In this document: in pieces, positions 40,665 through 49,828 of the stretch
How the letters are laid out: each line of letters begins with the position of its first letter
How positions within the stretch are numbered: position 1 is the first letter of the stretch
Assembly (NCBI RefSeq): GCF_042666235.1
Contig: NZ_JBHTFQ010000002.1
Span: 248,001 to 312,000, forward strand
Reading direction: 5' to 3'
DNA from: Halodurantibacterium daqingensis
Lineage (GTDB): Bacteria; Pseudomonadota; Alphaproteobacteria; Rhodobacterales; Rhodobacteraceae
Length of the DNA: 64,000 nucleotides
Position numbers and translations under genes: made by a program
Notes under the pieces: generated by a model
Seen by the model: the letters and a program-made list of their open reading frames with translations, nothing else
Database searches by the model: none
What the model was told of the DNA's origin: nothing

Positions 40665-42515
40665 TCAGCGGAACTGCGCGTGGACGGCGTTGATCGCCGT
40701 TTCGTTGAGGCGGATCCCTGCCTCGGAGATCAGCGCGCTGGCGAAAAGGTCGAAGACATCCCGCGCCATGCCCTGCGACAGCTCGGTCACCACGGCATTG
40801 CGCAGGCCGTTCAGTTCCGCCTGGGCCAGCACCGCCTGCTGCACCCGTTCAAGCCGTACCAGATGCACCGCCTCGTCGCTTGCAAGGACCCGCGTCTCGC
40901 CCGGCTCCATCGTGAAGACATCATCGAGAAGCGACCGCGGGAAACCTTCGATAAAGCCGTCGCGGCTGGCGGATTCGATGATCTGCACCGGATAGCCGAA
41001 GGATTGCAGCGTTGCACCTTCGGCAACGGCCGCGCGCATCGTCTCGGCCTGCTCGGCCAGAAGCCGCAGCGTTTCCTGGCGTTGCCATCCGGCGACAACC
41101 TGGTCGCGCACCTCGTCCAGGGGCGGCTGGGTGGCCGGGGCAAGCTCGTCAATGCGCAGCGCCGCGATACCGCCATCTTCCAGCACGAGCACTTCGGGGA
41201 AATCGCCGGGCTGCATGTCGCGCGCGGCCTCGCGCACGGTGCCGTAGCCGGCGATACCCTCGGTCGTCTCGGCGGTCATCGCGATCTGGCCCAGCTCCAT
41301 CCCGGTTTCCTCGGCAAGCTCTTCCAGGGTGGCGCCGCCGGCAAGAAGGTCGTCGGCATCCTCGACCAGCGCGGTGATGGCGCGGCGGGCAGCGTCAAGC
41401 GCCAGCTCGTCGCGCAGGATTTCCTGCGCCTCCTCGAAGGTGATTTCCTGCGCGGACAAGATCGCGTTCACCCGGTAGATCGCCGGGCCGAACTCGGACG
41501 GCAGCGGGCCAGCCACGCCCGGGCCGTCAAGCGCGAAAACCTCGGCGCCGGCGGCGCCAAGCTCGGCCTCGGTCACATCGCCCATGTCGATATCCAGAAG
41601 CGCGAGACCGCGTTCCTCGACGATCGCGTCGAACTGCTCTTCGTCGGCGGCAAGGCGGCTCATGGCTTCGGCGGCCTCTTCCTCGGTGCCGAAGACCAGC
41701 CGTTCGACAAGGCGGCGCTCGGGCTGCACGAATTCCGACAGGCGCTGCTCATAGGCGGTGCGCAGCATCGCTTCGTCCACCTCGACCCGGTCGAGCATCA
41801 TTTCCGGCGTCAGCAGCGCATAGGTGATCTGCCGCGTTTCCGGCCGGGTATAGGCGCTGGCGTTTGCCTCGTAATAGCTGGCAAGCGCCGCATCGTCGGG
41901 CTGCGGCACATCTGCCTCCAGATCGCCGGGCGCAAGGCGCAGATGCACGAGGCTGCGCCGTTCCGTGATGTAATCCATCAGAAGGGCGGTATAGGCCTCG
42001 GGCGCGCTGACCGACCCCAGCACGGCGCCCTGCAGGATGTCGCGGGCGATGTCGCGGCGGATCTGTTCCTCGAACTCGGTTTCGCTCAGCCCCGCCTGTT
42101 GCAACGCAAAACGATAGGCCGAGCGATCGAACCCGCCGTCAAGCCCCCGGAAGGCCGGCGTGCCCAGCAGTTCGTCGCGCACCGCGCCGTCGCCCACGGA
42201 AATTCCAAGCCGGCCGGTTTCGTTGTCCAGCGCGGCAAGCGTCACCAGACGTTCGCGCACCCCCCGGTCCACCCCAAGCGCCAGTGCCTGCTGAAAGCCG
42301 ACGGCCTGCCCGACCTGGGCCTCGAAGGCGCGGATTTCCTGCTGAAGGGCGCGGGCATATTCGTTCACGCTGATATCGCGGTCGCCCACCGACCCGATGT
42401 TGCGGGTCTGGCCGCCCAGGCCGCCGGTGCCGAAGCCGGCAAGGCCGACAATGAGCAGGATCAGGATGATCCAGACAAAGATGTTCGCACCTTTGCGTCT
42501 TGCGCCCTTGGCCAT
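40665..42515 (-). CDS. ppiD: PpiD/SurA-type periplasmic folding chaperone
   Basis: This 616-residue membrane-anchored protein has an N-terminal basic segment and one membrane helix (about residues 11-30). A SurA_N-like chaperone domain follows (about 35-180), then parvulin-like regions (about 240-500) whose catalytic motif is degenerate. Such proteins assist folding of outer-membrane and periplasmic proteins. trpE starts 1 nt after the stop, a coupling between envelope folding and tryptophan synthesis genes that I believe is common in Rhodobacteraceae. Confidence 0.87.
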   Translation of the reverse strand: MAKGARRKGANIFVWIILILLIVGLAGFGTGGLGGQTRNIGSVGDRDISVNEYARALQQEIRAFEAQVGQAVGFQQALALGVDRGVRERLVTLAALDNETGRLGISVGDGAVRDELLGTPAFRGLDGGFDRSAYRFALQQAGLSETEFEEQIRRDIARDILQGAVLGSVSAPEAYTALLMDYITERRSLVHLRLAPGDLEADVPQPDDAALASYYEANASAYTRPETRQITYALLTPEMMLDRVEVDEAMLRTAYEQRLSEFVQPERRLVERLVFGTEEEAAEAMSRLAADEEQFDAIVEERGLALLDIDMGDVTEAELGAAGAEVFALDGPGVAGPLPSEFGPAIYRVNAILSAQEITFEEAQEILRDELALDAARRAITALVEDADDLLAGGATLEELAEETGMELGQIAMTAETTEGIAGYGTVREAARDMQPGDFPEVLVLEDGGIAALRIDELAPATQPPLDEVRDQVVAGWQRQETLRLLAEQAETMRAAVAEGATLQSFGYPVQIIESASRDGFIEGFPRSLLDDVFTMEPGETRVLASDEAVHLVRLERVQQAVLAQAELNGLRNAVVTELSQGMARDVFDLFASALISEAGIRLNETAINAVHAQFR

Positions 42516-42594
42516 GGTCCTCGCCTTCCTTCGGTCGTCCGATTTCGCAGTTGTGTAAGGGCTTGCGGGCAGGGGGGCAAGCCGGATCGGGGGA

Positions 42595-43773
42595 TCAGCC
42601 CTTCAGCGCGGCAAGCCGGTCGAAAAGCTGCGCAATGCCTGCCCGGTCGATATTGGCGAAGGCGACACGCAACTGCCGCTGTCCCGCGGCATCACCTGTG
42701 GGCGTGAACATCGTGCCGGGCAGCATCAGCACGGCCGCCTCGCGCACCATCCGGCGGGCCAGCGCATCCGCGCTTTCCGCGAAGGGATGTTCCACATAGG
42801 CAAAATAGGCGCCGCAACCCAGAAGCCGCCAGCCGTCAAGCCGGGGAAAGCCCTCGGTGATCGCGGCGCGCCGGTCGAGGATCTCGGCGCGTTCGCCCGC
42901 CACCCACTGCCCGAGGTTGCGCATGCCCCACAAGGCGCCCTGCTGCCCAAGCTGGTTGGGGCAGATGGCGACGGTATCCAGAAACTTCTCCACCTCGGCA
43001 AGCTGCGCCGCAGCGGCCACGACCGCCCCCACCCGGTGCCCCGTCAGGCGATAGGCCTTGGAGAAGGAATACAGATGGACCAGCGTGCCGGCCCAGTCCG
43101 GATCGGCGAAAAGATCATGCGGAGCGCCGCTGCGGCTGTCAAAGTCGCGGTAGGTTTCATCGACGATCAGTGCGATCCCGCGCGCCTGCGCCAGATCGAA
43201 GAAGGCGCGCAGCAGCGACGCGGGATATTCGACGCCGCCGGGATTGTTGGGGCTGACCAGAACGATCGCGCGGGTGCGCGGCGTGATCATCGCCGCCGCC
43301 TGATCCGGATCGGGCAGAAGCGTGGCGCCGGTCGGCAGCGGCAGGGCAGAAACGCCCTGCATGTCCAGCCACATCTTGTGGTTGAAATACCACGGCGTCG
43401 GCAGGATCACCTCGTCGCCGGCGCGCGCAAGCGTCGCCATCACCGCCACAAAGGCCTGATTGCAGCCCGAGGTGATTGCCACCTGTTCGGAAGCAATCTG
43501 CCCGCCATAGGCCGCCGACCATTGCTGCGCCACTTCGGCGCGCAGGTCCGGCAAGCCTAGGACCGGGCCGTAAAGATGCACCGAAGGATCGTTCAGCGCC
43601 GCCTCGGCCAGGGCCTGGCGCAGGGGCAGGGGCGGCGGATCGACGGGCGCCGCCTGGCTCACGTTGATCAGCGGGCGGTCGGGCGTGAACTGCACCTCGG
43701 ACAACCAGCGCCGCGCCTCCATCACCGGCGGCGGGAAGGTGCGGGCCATGTCTGGGTTGAGGGGCAGGCTCAT
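42595..43773 (-). CDS. Pyridoxal-phosphate aminotransferase, class I
   Basis: This 392-residue fold-type I aminotransferase has the PLP lysine in YSFSKAYRLTGHRVG. The cofactor-contacting SPNNPGG and DETYRDF segments, and the terminal Arg in QRQLRVAFAN for the substrate carboxylate, are present. It is closest in style to aspartate/aromatic aminotransferases, but specificity is open. GGAG lies 6 nt before the ATG. The neighbours (gpt, fabI on the same strand) do not suggest a pathway. Confidence 0.88.
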   Translation of the reverse strand: MSLPLNPDMARTFPPPVMEARRWLSEVQFTPDRPLINVSQAAPVDPPPLPLRQALAEAALNDPSVHLYGPVLGLPDLRAEVAQQWSAAYGGQIASEQVAITSGCNQAFVAVMATLARAGDEVILPTPWYFNHKMWLDMQGVSALPLPTGATLLPDPDQAAAMITPRTRAIVLVSPNNPGGVEYPASLLRAFFDLAQARGIALIVDETYRDFDSRSGAPHDLFADPDWAGTLVHLYSFSKAYRLTGHRVGAVVAAAAQLAEVEKFLDTVAICPNQLGQQGALWGMRNLGQWVAGERAEILDRRAAITEGFPRLDGWRLLGCGAYFAYVEHPFAESADALARRMVREAAVLMLPGTMFTPTGDAAGQRQLRVAFANIDRAGIAQLFDRLAALKG

Positions 43774-43806
43774 GCAGTGCTCCGGTCAGGGCCCGTGACG
43801 GGCAGA

Positions 43807-44310
43807 TCAGTCCTTGCCGCGATAGGGCTCGACATATTGCAGGGCCATGTCCCAGGGAAAGAAGATCCAGGTGTCCTGGCTGACCTCGGTGATATAGGTG
43901 TCCACCATCGGCTTGCCGCTGGGCTTGGCATAGACGGTCGCGAAATGCGCCTTGGGGTAGAGCCGGCGCACAAGTTCCAGCGTCTTGCCGGTATCCACCA
44001 GGTCATCCACGATCAGGATGCCGGTGCCGTCCCCCATCATCTCGGCCTGGGGCGACTTGATGACCCGCGGTTCCGACTGTTCCTGCTTGTTGTAGGACTT
44101 GACGCTGATCGTATCGACGGTGCGGATATCCAGTTCGCGGCTCACGATCATCGCGGGGGCCATGCCGCCGCGGGTGATCGCGACGACCGCACGCCAGGCG
44201 CCGTCATCAGGCCCCTTGCCATCCAGCCGCCATGCGAGGGCGCGCGCGTCCCGGTGGATCTGGTCCCAGCTGACGTGAAAGCCCTTTTCGTGGGGCAGAC
44301 GGTCGGCCAT
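43807..44310 (-). CDS. gpt: Xanthine phosphoribosyltransferase
   Basis: This 167-residue purine salvage enzyme joins xanthine or guanine to PRPP. The PRPP-binding motif is ILIVDDLVDTGKT, and AITRGGMAPAMIVSREL and the flexible-loop region SVKSYNKQEQ are present. It starts 3 nt after the fabI stop, so the two are probably in one transcript. Confidence 0.93.
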   Translation of the reverse strand: MADRLPHEKGFHVSWDQIHRDARALAWRLDGKGPDDGAWRAVVAITRGGMAPAMIVSRELDIRTVDTISVKSYNKQEQSEPRVIKSPQAEMMGDGTGILIVDDLVDTGKTLELVRRLYPKAHFATVYAKPSGKPMVDTYITEVSQDTWIFFPWDMALQYVEPYRGKD

Positions 44311-44313
44311 CGC

Positions 44314-45135
44314 TCAGCCCTCCTTCTTGATCGTCGCGTCGATGTCGGGGGCGTCCACGGCCTTCATGCCCACGACGTGATAACCCGCATCGACATGCAG
44401 CACCTCGCCCGTCACGCCCGAACCGAGATCTGACAGCAGATAGAGCGCCGACTTGCCCACCTCGTCCTGCGTCACGTTGCGGCGCAGCGGGCTGTTCAGC
44501 TCGTTCCACTTCATGATGTAGCGGAAATCACCGATGCCGCTGGCGGCCAGCGTCTTGATCGGGCCGGCACTGATCGCGTTCACGCGGATGCCGTCCTTGC
44601 CCAGATCTTCGGCCAGATACATGACGGATGCCTCGAGCGCGGCCTTGGCAACGCCCATCACGTTGTAATGGGGCATGACCTTTTCGGCGCCGTAATAGGT
44701 GAGCGTCAGGCACGAACCGCCCTCTGCCATCAGCCGGGTCGCGCGCTGCACGACGGCCGTGAAGGAATAGACCGAGATGTCCATCGTGGTGCGGAAGTTC
44801 GCCGCCGTCGTGTCCACATAGCGGCCGCGCAGTTCGTTCTTGTCGGAAAAGCCGATGGCGTGGACCACGAAATCCAGCTTGCCCCAGACCTCGCCCAGCC
44901 GTGCGAAGAGCGCGTCGAGCGAGCCTTCGTCGGCGACATCGCATTCGATCATCTCGGTCGCGCCGATCGAGGCTGCAAGCGGTTTGACCCGTTTCAGAAG
45001 CGCCTCGCCCTGATAGGAAAACGCAAGTTCAGCGCCCTGATCTGCAAGGGCTTTCGCGATGCCCCATGCGATGGATTTGTCATTGGCAAGGCCCATGATG
45101 AGCCCGCGTTTGCCTTCCATCAGTTTTCCCGACAT
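44314..45135 (-). CDS. fabI: Enoyl-acyl-carrier-protein reductase (NADH), FabI
   Basis: This 273-residue short-chain dehydrogenase-type enzyme performs the last reduction of fatty acid elongation. The cofactor loop is GLANDKSIAWGIAKAL. The catalytic pair is Tyr157 and Lys164, with the YxxxxxxK spacing unique to FabI. It is divergent from pdxH across 137 nt and followed by gpt after 3 nt. It is the target class of triclosan-type inhibitors. Confidence 0.95.
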   Translation of the reverse strand: MSGKLMEGKRGLIMGLANDKSIAWGIAKALADQGAELAFSYQGEALLKRVKPLAASIGATEMIECDVADEGSLDALFARLGEVWGKLDFVVHAIGFSDKNELRGRYVDTTAANFRTTMDISVYSFTAVVQRATRLMAEGGSCLTLTYYGAEKVMPHYNVMGVAKAALEASVMYLAEDLGKDGIRVNAISAGPIKTLAASGIGDFRYIMKWNELNSPLRRNVTQDEVGKSALYLLSDLGSGVTGEVLHVDAGYHVVGMKAVDAPDIDATIKKEG

Positions 45136-45272
45136 GCCCCGCTCCTTGCAGCCCTGGATGTTGGGGGAGCATTAGGGCAAAGCATCAGGCGCATCAAGTG
45201 CGGCTCGACTCTGCGCGCCGGGGGACTAATCTGCTGCGCGGGCGCGAGGCGCCGTCAAGCAGGAGCAGCACC

Positions 45273-45878
45273 ATGTCCGACCGCAGCGGCATCTTTGCCG
45301 GAGACGACCCGTTCGAAATCGCCCGCCAATGGCTTGCCGAGGCGGAAAAGACCGAGCCGAACGATCCCAATGCCATCGCCCTTGCAACGGTCGATGCCGA
45401 GGGAATGCCCAATGTGCGCATGGTGCTTCTGAAGGAGATCGAGCCGGCCGCCTTCGTCTTCTACACCAACTACGAAAGCCGCAAGGCCGAGGAAATCGCC
45501 CAGGCCGGCAAGGCCGCCTTCGTCCTGCATTGGAAAAGCCAGCGTCGCCAGATCCGCGTGCGCGGCCTCACCGAGCGTGAGGACGGGCCGCAGGCCGATG
45601 CCTATTATGCCTCCCGCTCGCTCAAGAGCCGGCTGGGCGCCTGGGCCTCGGCGCAGTCGCGCCCGCTGTCCTCGCGCATGGCGCTGATGACCGAAGTGGC
45701 GAAACGCACCGCCGAATTCGGGACCAATCCGCCGCGCCCGCCCTTCTGGGGCGGAATCAGGATCATCCCGCATGAGATCGAATTCTGGGCCGATGGAGCC
45801 TTCCGGTTGCATGACCGTTTTCGCTGGCAACGCAGGGACATTTCGGGCTCGTGGCAAATTGATCGCCTCAGCCCTTGA
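45273..45878 (+). CDS. pdxH: Pyridoxamine 5'-phosphate oxidase
   Basis: This 201-residue FMN enzyme oxidises pyridoxine or pyridoxamine phosphate to pyridoxal phosphate. Conserved FMN and substrate residues are in VRMVLLKE, VFYTNYESRKAEEI, QRRQIRVRG and the C-terminal IEFWADGAFRLHDRFRW. The ATG at 45273 has AGGAG 7 nt upstream. It is divergent from fabI. Confidence 0.95.
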   Translation: MSDRSGIFAGDDPFEIARQWLAEAEKTEPNDPNAIALATVDAEGMPNVRMVLLKEIEPAAFVFYTNYESRKAEEIAQAGKAAFVLHWKSQRRQIRVRGLTEREDGPQADAYYASRSLKSRLGAWASAQSRPLSSRMALMTEVAKRTAEFGTNPPRPPFWGGIRIIPHEIEFWADGAFRLHDRFRWQRRDISGSWQIDRLSP

Positions 45879-45964
45879 TGTTACAGGGAAAGACGCTCTC
45901 ATCGTATCAACGGCGCCTTAACCATGATGATTGTGCTTGCGCAAACAAGGAACATTCTAAAAAA

Positions 45965-45993
45965 TTGACCTATAGTTCAGGCATTTTTATGAA
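45965..45993 (+). promoter_or_regulatory. Promoter abutting the cold-shock gene
   Basis: TTGACC (45965-45970), 17 nt and TATGAA (45988-45993) form a promoter whose start point falls at about 46000-46003, on or next to the ATG at 46003. No ribosome site precedes that ATG, so a leaderless mRNA is predicted. Confidence 0.55.
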
Positions 45994-46002
45994 GCACCAA
46001 CA

Positions 46003-46538
46003 ATGACCGATGATACGACAACCCTTCTCAAGGCCAAAGGAAGGGTGAAATGGTTTGATCCTGTCAAAGGGTTTGGCTTCATCCTGTCGGACGAAGGCGG
46101 ACCCGACATATTGCTGCATGCCAACGTCCTTCGCAACTTCGGACAGAGTTCGGTCGCAGATGGCTCGTGCGTGGAAGTCCTGATCCAGCAGACGCTTCGC
46201 GGGGTTCAGGCGGTCGAAGTGCTGGCCATCACGCCGCCCGAAGCGCCGGCGACGCCGATCCTGGCCGAGGATCTGGCCGGATTCAGTGCGGACGAGATCG
46301 CCGCGCTGCCGCTTGAACCCGCGCGGGTCAAATGGTTCGACAAGGCCAAGGGCTTCGGCTTTGCCAATTGCTTCGGGCGCCCCGAGGATGTCTTCATTCA
46401 TCTCGAGGTTCTGCGGCGATCGGGGCTTGCGGACCTGCCGCCCGGCGAGGCAGTCTGCCTGCGCGCGATCGAGGGCAAGCGCGGCCGGATGGCTATCGAG
46501 GTATCGGCATGGGAGAGCGCATTGCGCAGCTTGGCAAG

Positions 46539-46542
<4 letters not shown>
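46003..46542 (+). CDS. Double cold-shock domain protein
   Basis: This 179-residue protein has two cold-shock domains: residues about 10-75 (GRVKWFDPVKGFGFILSDEG) and about 108-175 (ARVKWFDKAKGFGFANCFG). They are joined by a proline-rich linker. RNP1 (KGFGF) is intact in both domains; RNP2 is DILLHA in the first and DVFIHL in the second, so both should bind single-stranded RNA or DNA. The gene lacks a Shine-Dalgarno sequence and appears leaderless. The stop overlaps the next gene (ATGA), suggesting coupling to the DUF192 protein. Whether it is cold-induced cannot be told. Confidence 0.92.
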
Positions 46543-47006
<464 letters not shown>

Positions 47007-47064
47007 GACGGGGTTCGGAAAAGGGCTTTCCTCTGCCCGCAAAGGCGGCTAAGGAAGGCGCGAT

Positions 47065-47141
47065 CGGGGCGTAGCGCAGTCTGGTAGCGCGTTGGTTTTG
47101 GGTACCAAAGGTCGTGAGTTCGAATCTCGCCGCCCCGACCA
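47065..47141 (+). tRNA. tRNA-Pro (TGG)
   Basis: This is a 77-nt cloverleaf with CGGGGCG/CGCCCCG acceptor stem and encoded CCA. The anticodon TGG is at 47099-47101 in loop TTTGGGT, closed by TTGGT/ACCAA. The T-arm contains AGTTCGAATCT. It lies 58 nt after the DUF192 gene on the same strand. No separate promoter is obvious. Confidence 0.97.
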
Positions 47142-47668
47142 CTTCCTGCGGAAGCGCCCCCGAGGGTGCAGGGGAACACCCCTGCCGCGGCATCATCACA
47201 CCGTCCAAGACTAGCTGCGCCTCCCACCGGCGTTCCTGAACATCGGGCAGGCTAAGCGGTCACGGCCGAAAGCGATGCCGCCGGTGGCAGGCAGGATCCC
47301 TGGGATCGCGGCAGGGGCGCCATCTCGGGCGGGGCGGGGACGGCCACGAGGAACATCGGCTGTTCGGCCTTCGACCGCAGGCAAGGGCGGCACAGGCGAC
47401 GTTGTTCCGGCCTTGCCCCGAGCAGCAACGGCGGCCCGGGCGCCGGTCCGCGGCATGCGAAGGGATCGTCGATCGCATCCTTGCGGCCTGCGCCGGGAAG
47501 GGTTCTTGCACGGCAGCGATCGCAAAGGCTCTCGGACACTGTCCCGGTCCCGGTGGGACGCCGCGCGGCGCGCAGGGTCCACGATCCTGACTCCGGAAGG
47601 GCCGGCGCACCTGCCGGTGTGCTGCCAAGCCCGCGGGGCTGCCCGGCAAAGCCGGAGAAGCGCGCAAC
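47142..47668. other. Gene-free spacer between tRNA-Pro and the infC terminator
   Basis: No gene, repeat copy or clear signal is visible. Frames on both strands have chance-like composition. Confidence 0.55.
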
Positions 47669-47697
47669 AAAAAGGCGGGTGCAGCATCTGCCCCGCC
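47669..47697 (-). terminator. Intrinsic terminator of infC
   Basis: On the minus strand GGCGGG pairs with CCCGCC and inner GCAG with CTGC, with one bulge, at 47674-47697. TTTTT follows (47669-47673), 26 nt after the infC stop. Confidence 0.85.
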
Positions 47698-47722
47698 TCG
47701 TTCGTGATCTGTGGCAAACGGC

Positions 47723-48262
47723 CTAGCGCGGGCCGATCATCATCACCATCTGCCGGCCTTCCAGCTTGGGGAAGTTCTCGATCTTGCCGATTTCGGCCAC
47801 ATCGGCCGCAACACGGTTCAGAAGCTCGAGACCAAGCTGCTGGTGCGCCATTTCCCGCCCGCGGAACCGGAGGGTCACCTTCACCTTGTCGCCGTTCTCG
47901 AGAAACTTGACGACCGAACGCATCTTGACCTCGTAGTCATGGGTATCCGTCCCGGGACGGAACTTGATTTCCTTGACCTCGATGATCTTCTGCTTCTTGC
48001 GGGCTTCGGCCTCGCGCTTCTGCTGTTCGTACTTGAACTTGCCGAAGTCCATGATCTTGCACACGGGCGGTTCGGCATTGGGCGAGATTTCGACAAGATC
48101 AAGGCCGGCTTCTTCAGCCATGGCCAGCGCCTTCGCCGGGCTTACGACCCCAACGTTCTCTCCGTCTGCCCCGATCAGCCGAATTTCGGGGGCGCGGATG
48201 CGATCATTGATGCGGGGGCCTGTGTCGCGCTGTGGCGGGGCATTGTGGGGTCTGCGGGCTAT
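47723..48262 (-). CDS. infC: Translation initiation factor IF-3, apparent AUA start
   Basis: This 179-residue factor binds the 30S subunit and checks the start codon and initiator tRNA. The N-domain (GPRINDRIRAPEIRLIGADG) and C-domain (IEVKEIKFRPGTDTHDYEVK, KVTLRFRGREMAHQQLG) are complete. The conserved N-domain extends 47 codons upstream of the first ATG. The only start that fits is ATA at 48262, with AAGGA 8 nt before it, giving the sequence xARRPHNAPPQRDTGP. Non-AUG starts (AUU) let E. coli IF-3 limit its own synthesis, so the same feedback is inferred. A promoter lies at 48298-48326. Confidence 0.93.
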   Translation of the reverse strand: MARRPHNAPPQRDTGPRINDRIRAPEIRLIGADGENVGVVSPAKALAMAEEAGLDLVEISPNAEPPVCKIMDFGKFKYEQQKREAEARKKQKIIEVKEIKFRPGTDTHDYEVKMRSVVKFLENGDKVKVTLRFRGREMAHQQLGLELLNRVAADVAEIGKIENFPKLEGRQMVMMIGPR

Positions 48263-48297
48263 GGTGAATATCCTTCTGAAGTGGAATGATGGCGGGC

Positions 48298-48326
48298 AAA
48301 ATAAACTTCGCGTGGCCTTCTTTCAA
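48298..48326 (-). promoter_or_regulatory. infC promoter
   Basis: On the minus strand TTGAAA (48321-48326) and TATTTT (48298-48303) are 17 nt apart. Initiation near 48291 gives a leader of about 29 nt containing the AAGGA site. Confidence 0.65.
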
Positions 48327-48448
48327 CCCGTAATCCTTGGTTGGCGGGGGATAGGTGCAGGAAAGCGGCGGATGAAGCGTGCATCCTTCCCAACGGATCG
48401 CCGTTCTGCCATATCAAGGGCACATAACCACAACCCATCGGGGGAATA

Positions 48449-49099
48449 ATGAACAAAATCGTGGGGATTCTTGCTGTGCTCGTCGTGCTCGGGGCGGGCG
48501 GATATTACTGGTATGATACGCAACAGGAGGCCGCGGCCGAGGCGGAACGCAGGGTTGCCGCAGAAACGGCCGAGGCCGCCCGCGCCGAGGCCGAGGCGGC
48601 CGAGGCCGCTGCCGCCGAAGCTGCCGCTGCCGAAGCCGAAGCTGCCGCCGAGGCCGCCCGCGCCGAGGCCGAGGCTGCCGAAGCCGCAGCCGCCGGCGCT
48701 GCAGGCACCACCGCCGAAGCGGCCGCCGAGGCCGCTGCCGCCGCTGCCGATGCGGCTGCCGATGCGGCCGCACAGGCCATAGATTCCGCGGTGCGCGCAG
48801 TCGGGGGCGCTGCCGAAGCGACCGCCGAAGCGGCAGCTCAGGCCGCCGAAGCCGCCGCCGATGCCGCGGCGAACGCGGCCGCCGATGCGGCCGAGGCGGC
48901 GGGGGGCGGCGCGGCAGCCGGGCCGCTGTCCTGGGATGCCACCGAGGTGGACAGTGACGAGGTTCTGGCCCGGATCGAGGCTGCGCCGGTTGCGCCGATG
49001 CTCAAGGCCTCGCTCCGCGCCGCGCATCAGCAGGCGCGCAACAACCCCGAGGCCATGCAGGATGTGCTCGATCAGCTGCGACGCGCGCTCGGACTGTGA
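48449..49099 (+). CDS. Membrane-anchored Ala/Glu-rich low-complexity protein
   Basis: This 216-residue protein has one N-terminal membrane helix (about residues 4-20, VGILAVLVVLGAGGYYW). About 130 residues follow, made almost only of Ala, Glu and a few Arg, Thr and Asp (AEAAEAAAAEA-type repeats), predicting a long helix or coiled rod. A more normal C-terminal segment of about 60 residues (155-216) with LSWDATEVDSDEVLARIE follows. GGGGG lies 5 nt before the ATG. The repeated codons (gcc-gag-gcc) could expand by slippage. I recognise no family; the C-terminal part may be the functional end, held away from the membrane by the rod. Confidence 0.7.
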   Translation: MNKIVGILAVLVVLGAGGYYWYDTQQEAAAEAERRVAAETAEAARAEAEAAEAAAAEAAAAEAEAAAEAARAEAEAAEAAAAGAAGTTAEAAAEAAAAAADAAADAAAQAIDSAVRAVGGAAEATAEAAAQAAEAAADAAANAAADAAEAAGGGAAAGPLSWDATEVDSDEVLARIEAAPVAPMLKASLRAAHQQARNNPEAMQDVLDQLRRALGL

Positions 49100-49427
49100 C
49101 GGAAATCGCCGCCGAACGAGTATGAGCTTCCGGATCGGCCGGCGAGGAACCGGGGCAGGCGAGAGGCCTCTCGCTCGGGTGCATGCGTGGGGAAAACCAG
49201 GTCGCTGCGTCCGGATGCCGGTGTCCGGCCTCCGGTAGCATCCGGCAGGCGGCTGTTTCCCCACCGCGCTCTCGTCAGGCTGCGCGGGTGCCGAAAGGCA
49301 GGCAGTTCCGGTTCTGTCGAAAATCGGCCGTGCAACAGGCAGCCTCGGGATCAAGCTGCCCGTCCTGGATCTCGTACATCCTGCCGCAGTTCGTGGAAGA
49401 CCGCTTGGGCAACCGGCACAGCCCGGA
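49100..49427. other. 328-nt gene-free spacer
   Basis: The stretch lies between the convergent Ala-rich and DUF2934 genes. No gene, hairpin with T-run or repeat copy is visible. Confidence 0.55.
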
Positions 49428-49700
49428 TCACCTGCTGCTCGGGTCGTCGCGATCGGAGCCCTGATCCCGCAGGTCGGGAAACTCGCCCTGGTTCTGCAGT
49501 GCGATCTTCGGCTCGGCCGCCGGCCCAAGCTGGTCGCGCGGCGCGTGGCCGGCCTCGGGGACTTCCTCAAGCGCAAGAAGCTCGCGCGCGCGGTCGCGAT
49601 AAAGATCCATCGCCCCCTCGGGCGCGCCCGCCTCCTGCCAGAGGACGCGTGCGCGATCCTCGATGCGGGCTTCCCATGCGTCGAATTCCTGCCGGTTCAT
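49428..49700 (-). CDS. DUF2934 family small protein
   Basis: This 90-residue soluble acidic protein has an N-terminal segment EFDAWEARIEDRARVLWQEAGAPEG that resembles the DUF2934 motif (helix, then W-x-x-A-G-x-P-x-G). The rest is polar and probably disordered. GAGGAGC lies 5 nt before the ATG. Function is unknown. It is divergent from the sulfotransferase-like gene. Confidence 0.7.
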   Translation of the reverse strand: MNRQEFDAWEARIEDRARVLWQEAGAPEGAMDLYRDRARELLALEEVPEAGHAPRDQLGPAAEPKIALQNQGEFPDLRDQGSDRDDPSSR

Positions 49701-49828
49701 GCTGCGCTCCTCGTCATGGCTGTTGCAGGGGAACCGGCCAGCCATGCCTCTGGTTCCGAAGGGGCGAAAAAGGGTGTTGCTCCTGCATCCCCATGGCTAT
49801 GATCCCGCCGAAGACGGAGGTTCATGTC

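Noticed and set aside
45989..46006. A five-codon minicistron (MKHQQ) overlapping the cold-shock start
   Set aside because: Its ATG lies inside the predicted -10 element TATGAA, upstream of the expected transcription start, so it would not be in the mRNA.
48505..48780. An Ala/Ser-rich minus-strand frame opposite the Ala-rich protein
   Set aside because: It is a direct consequence of the repeated gcc/gag codons read in antisense; no ribosome site.
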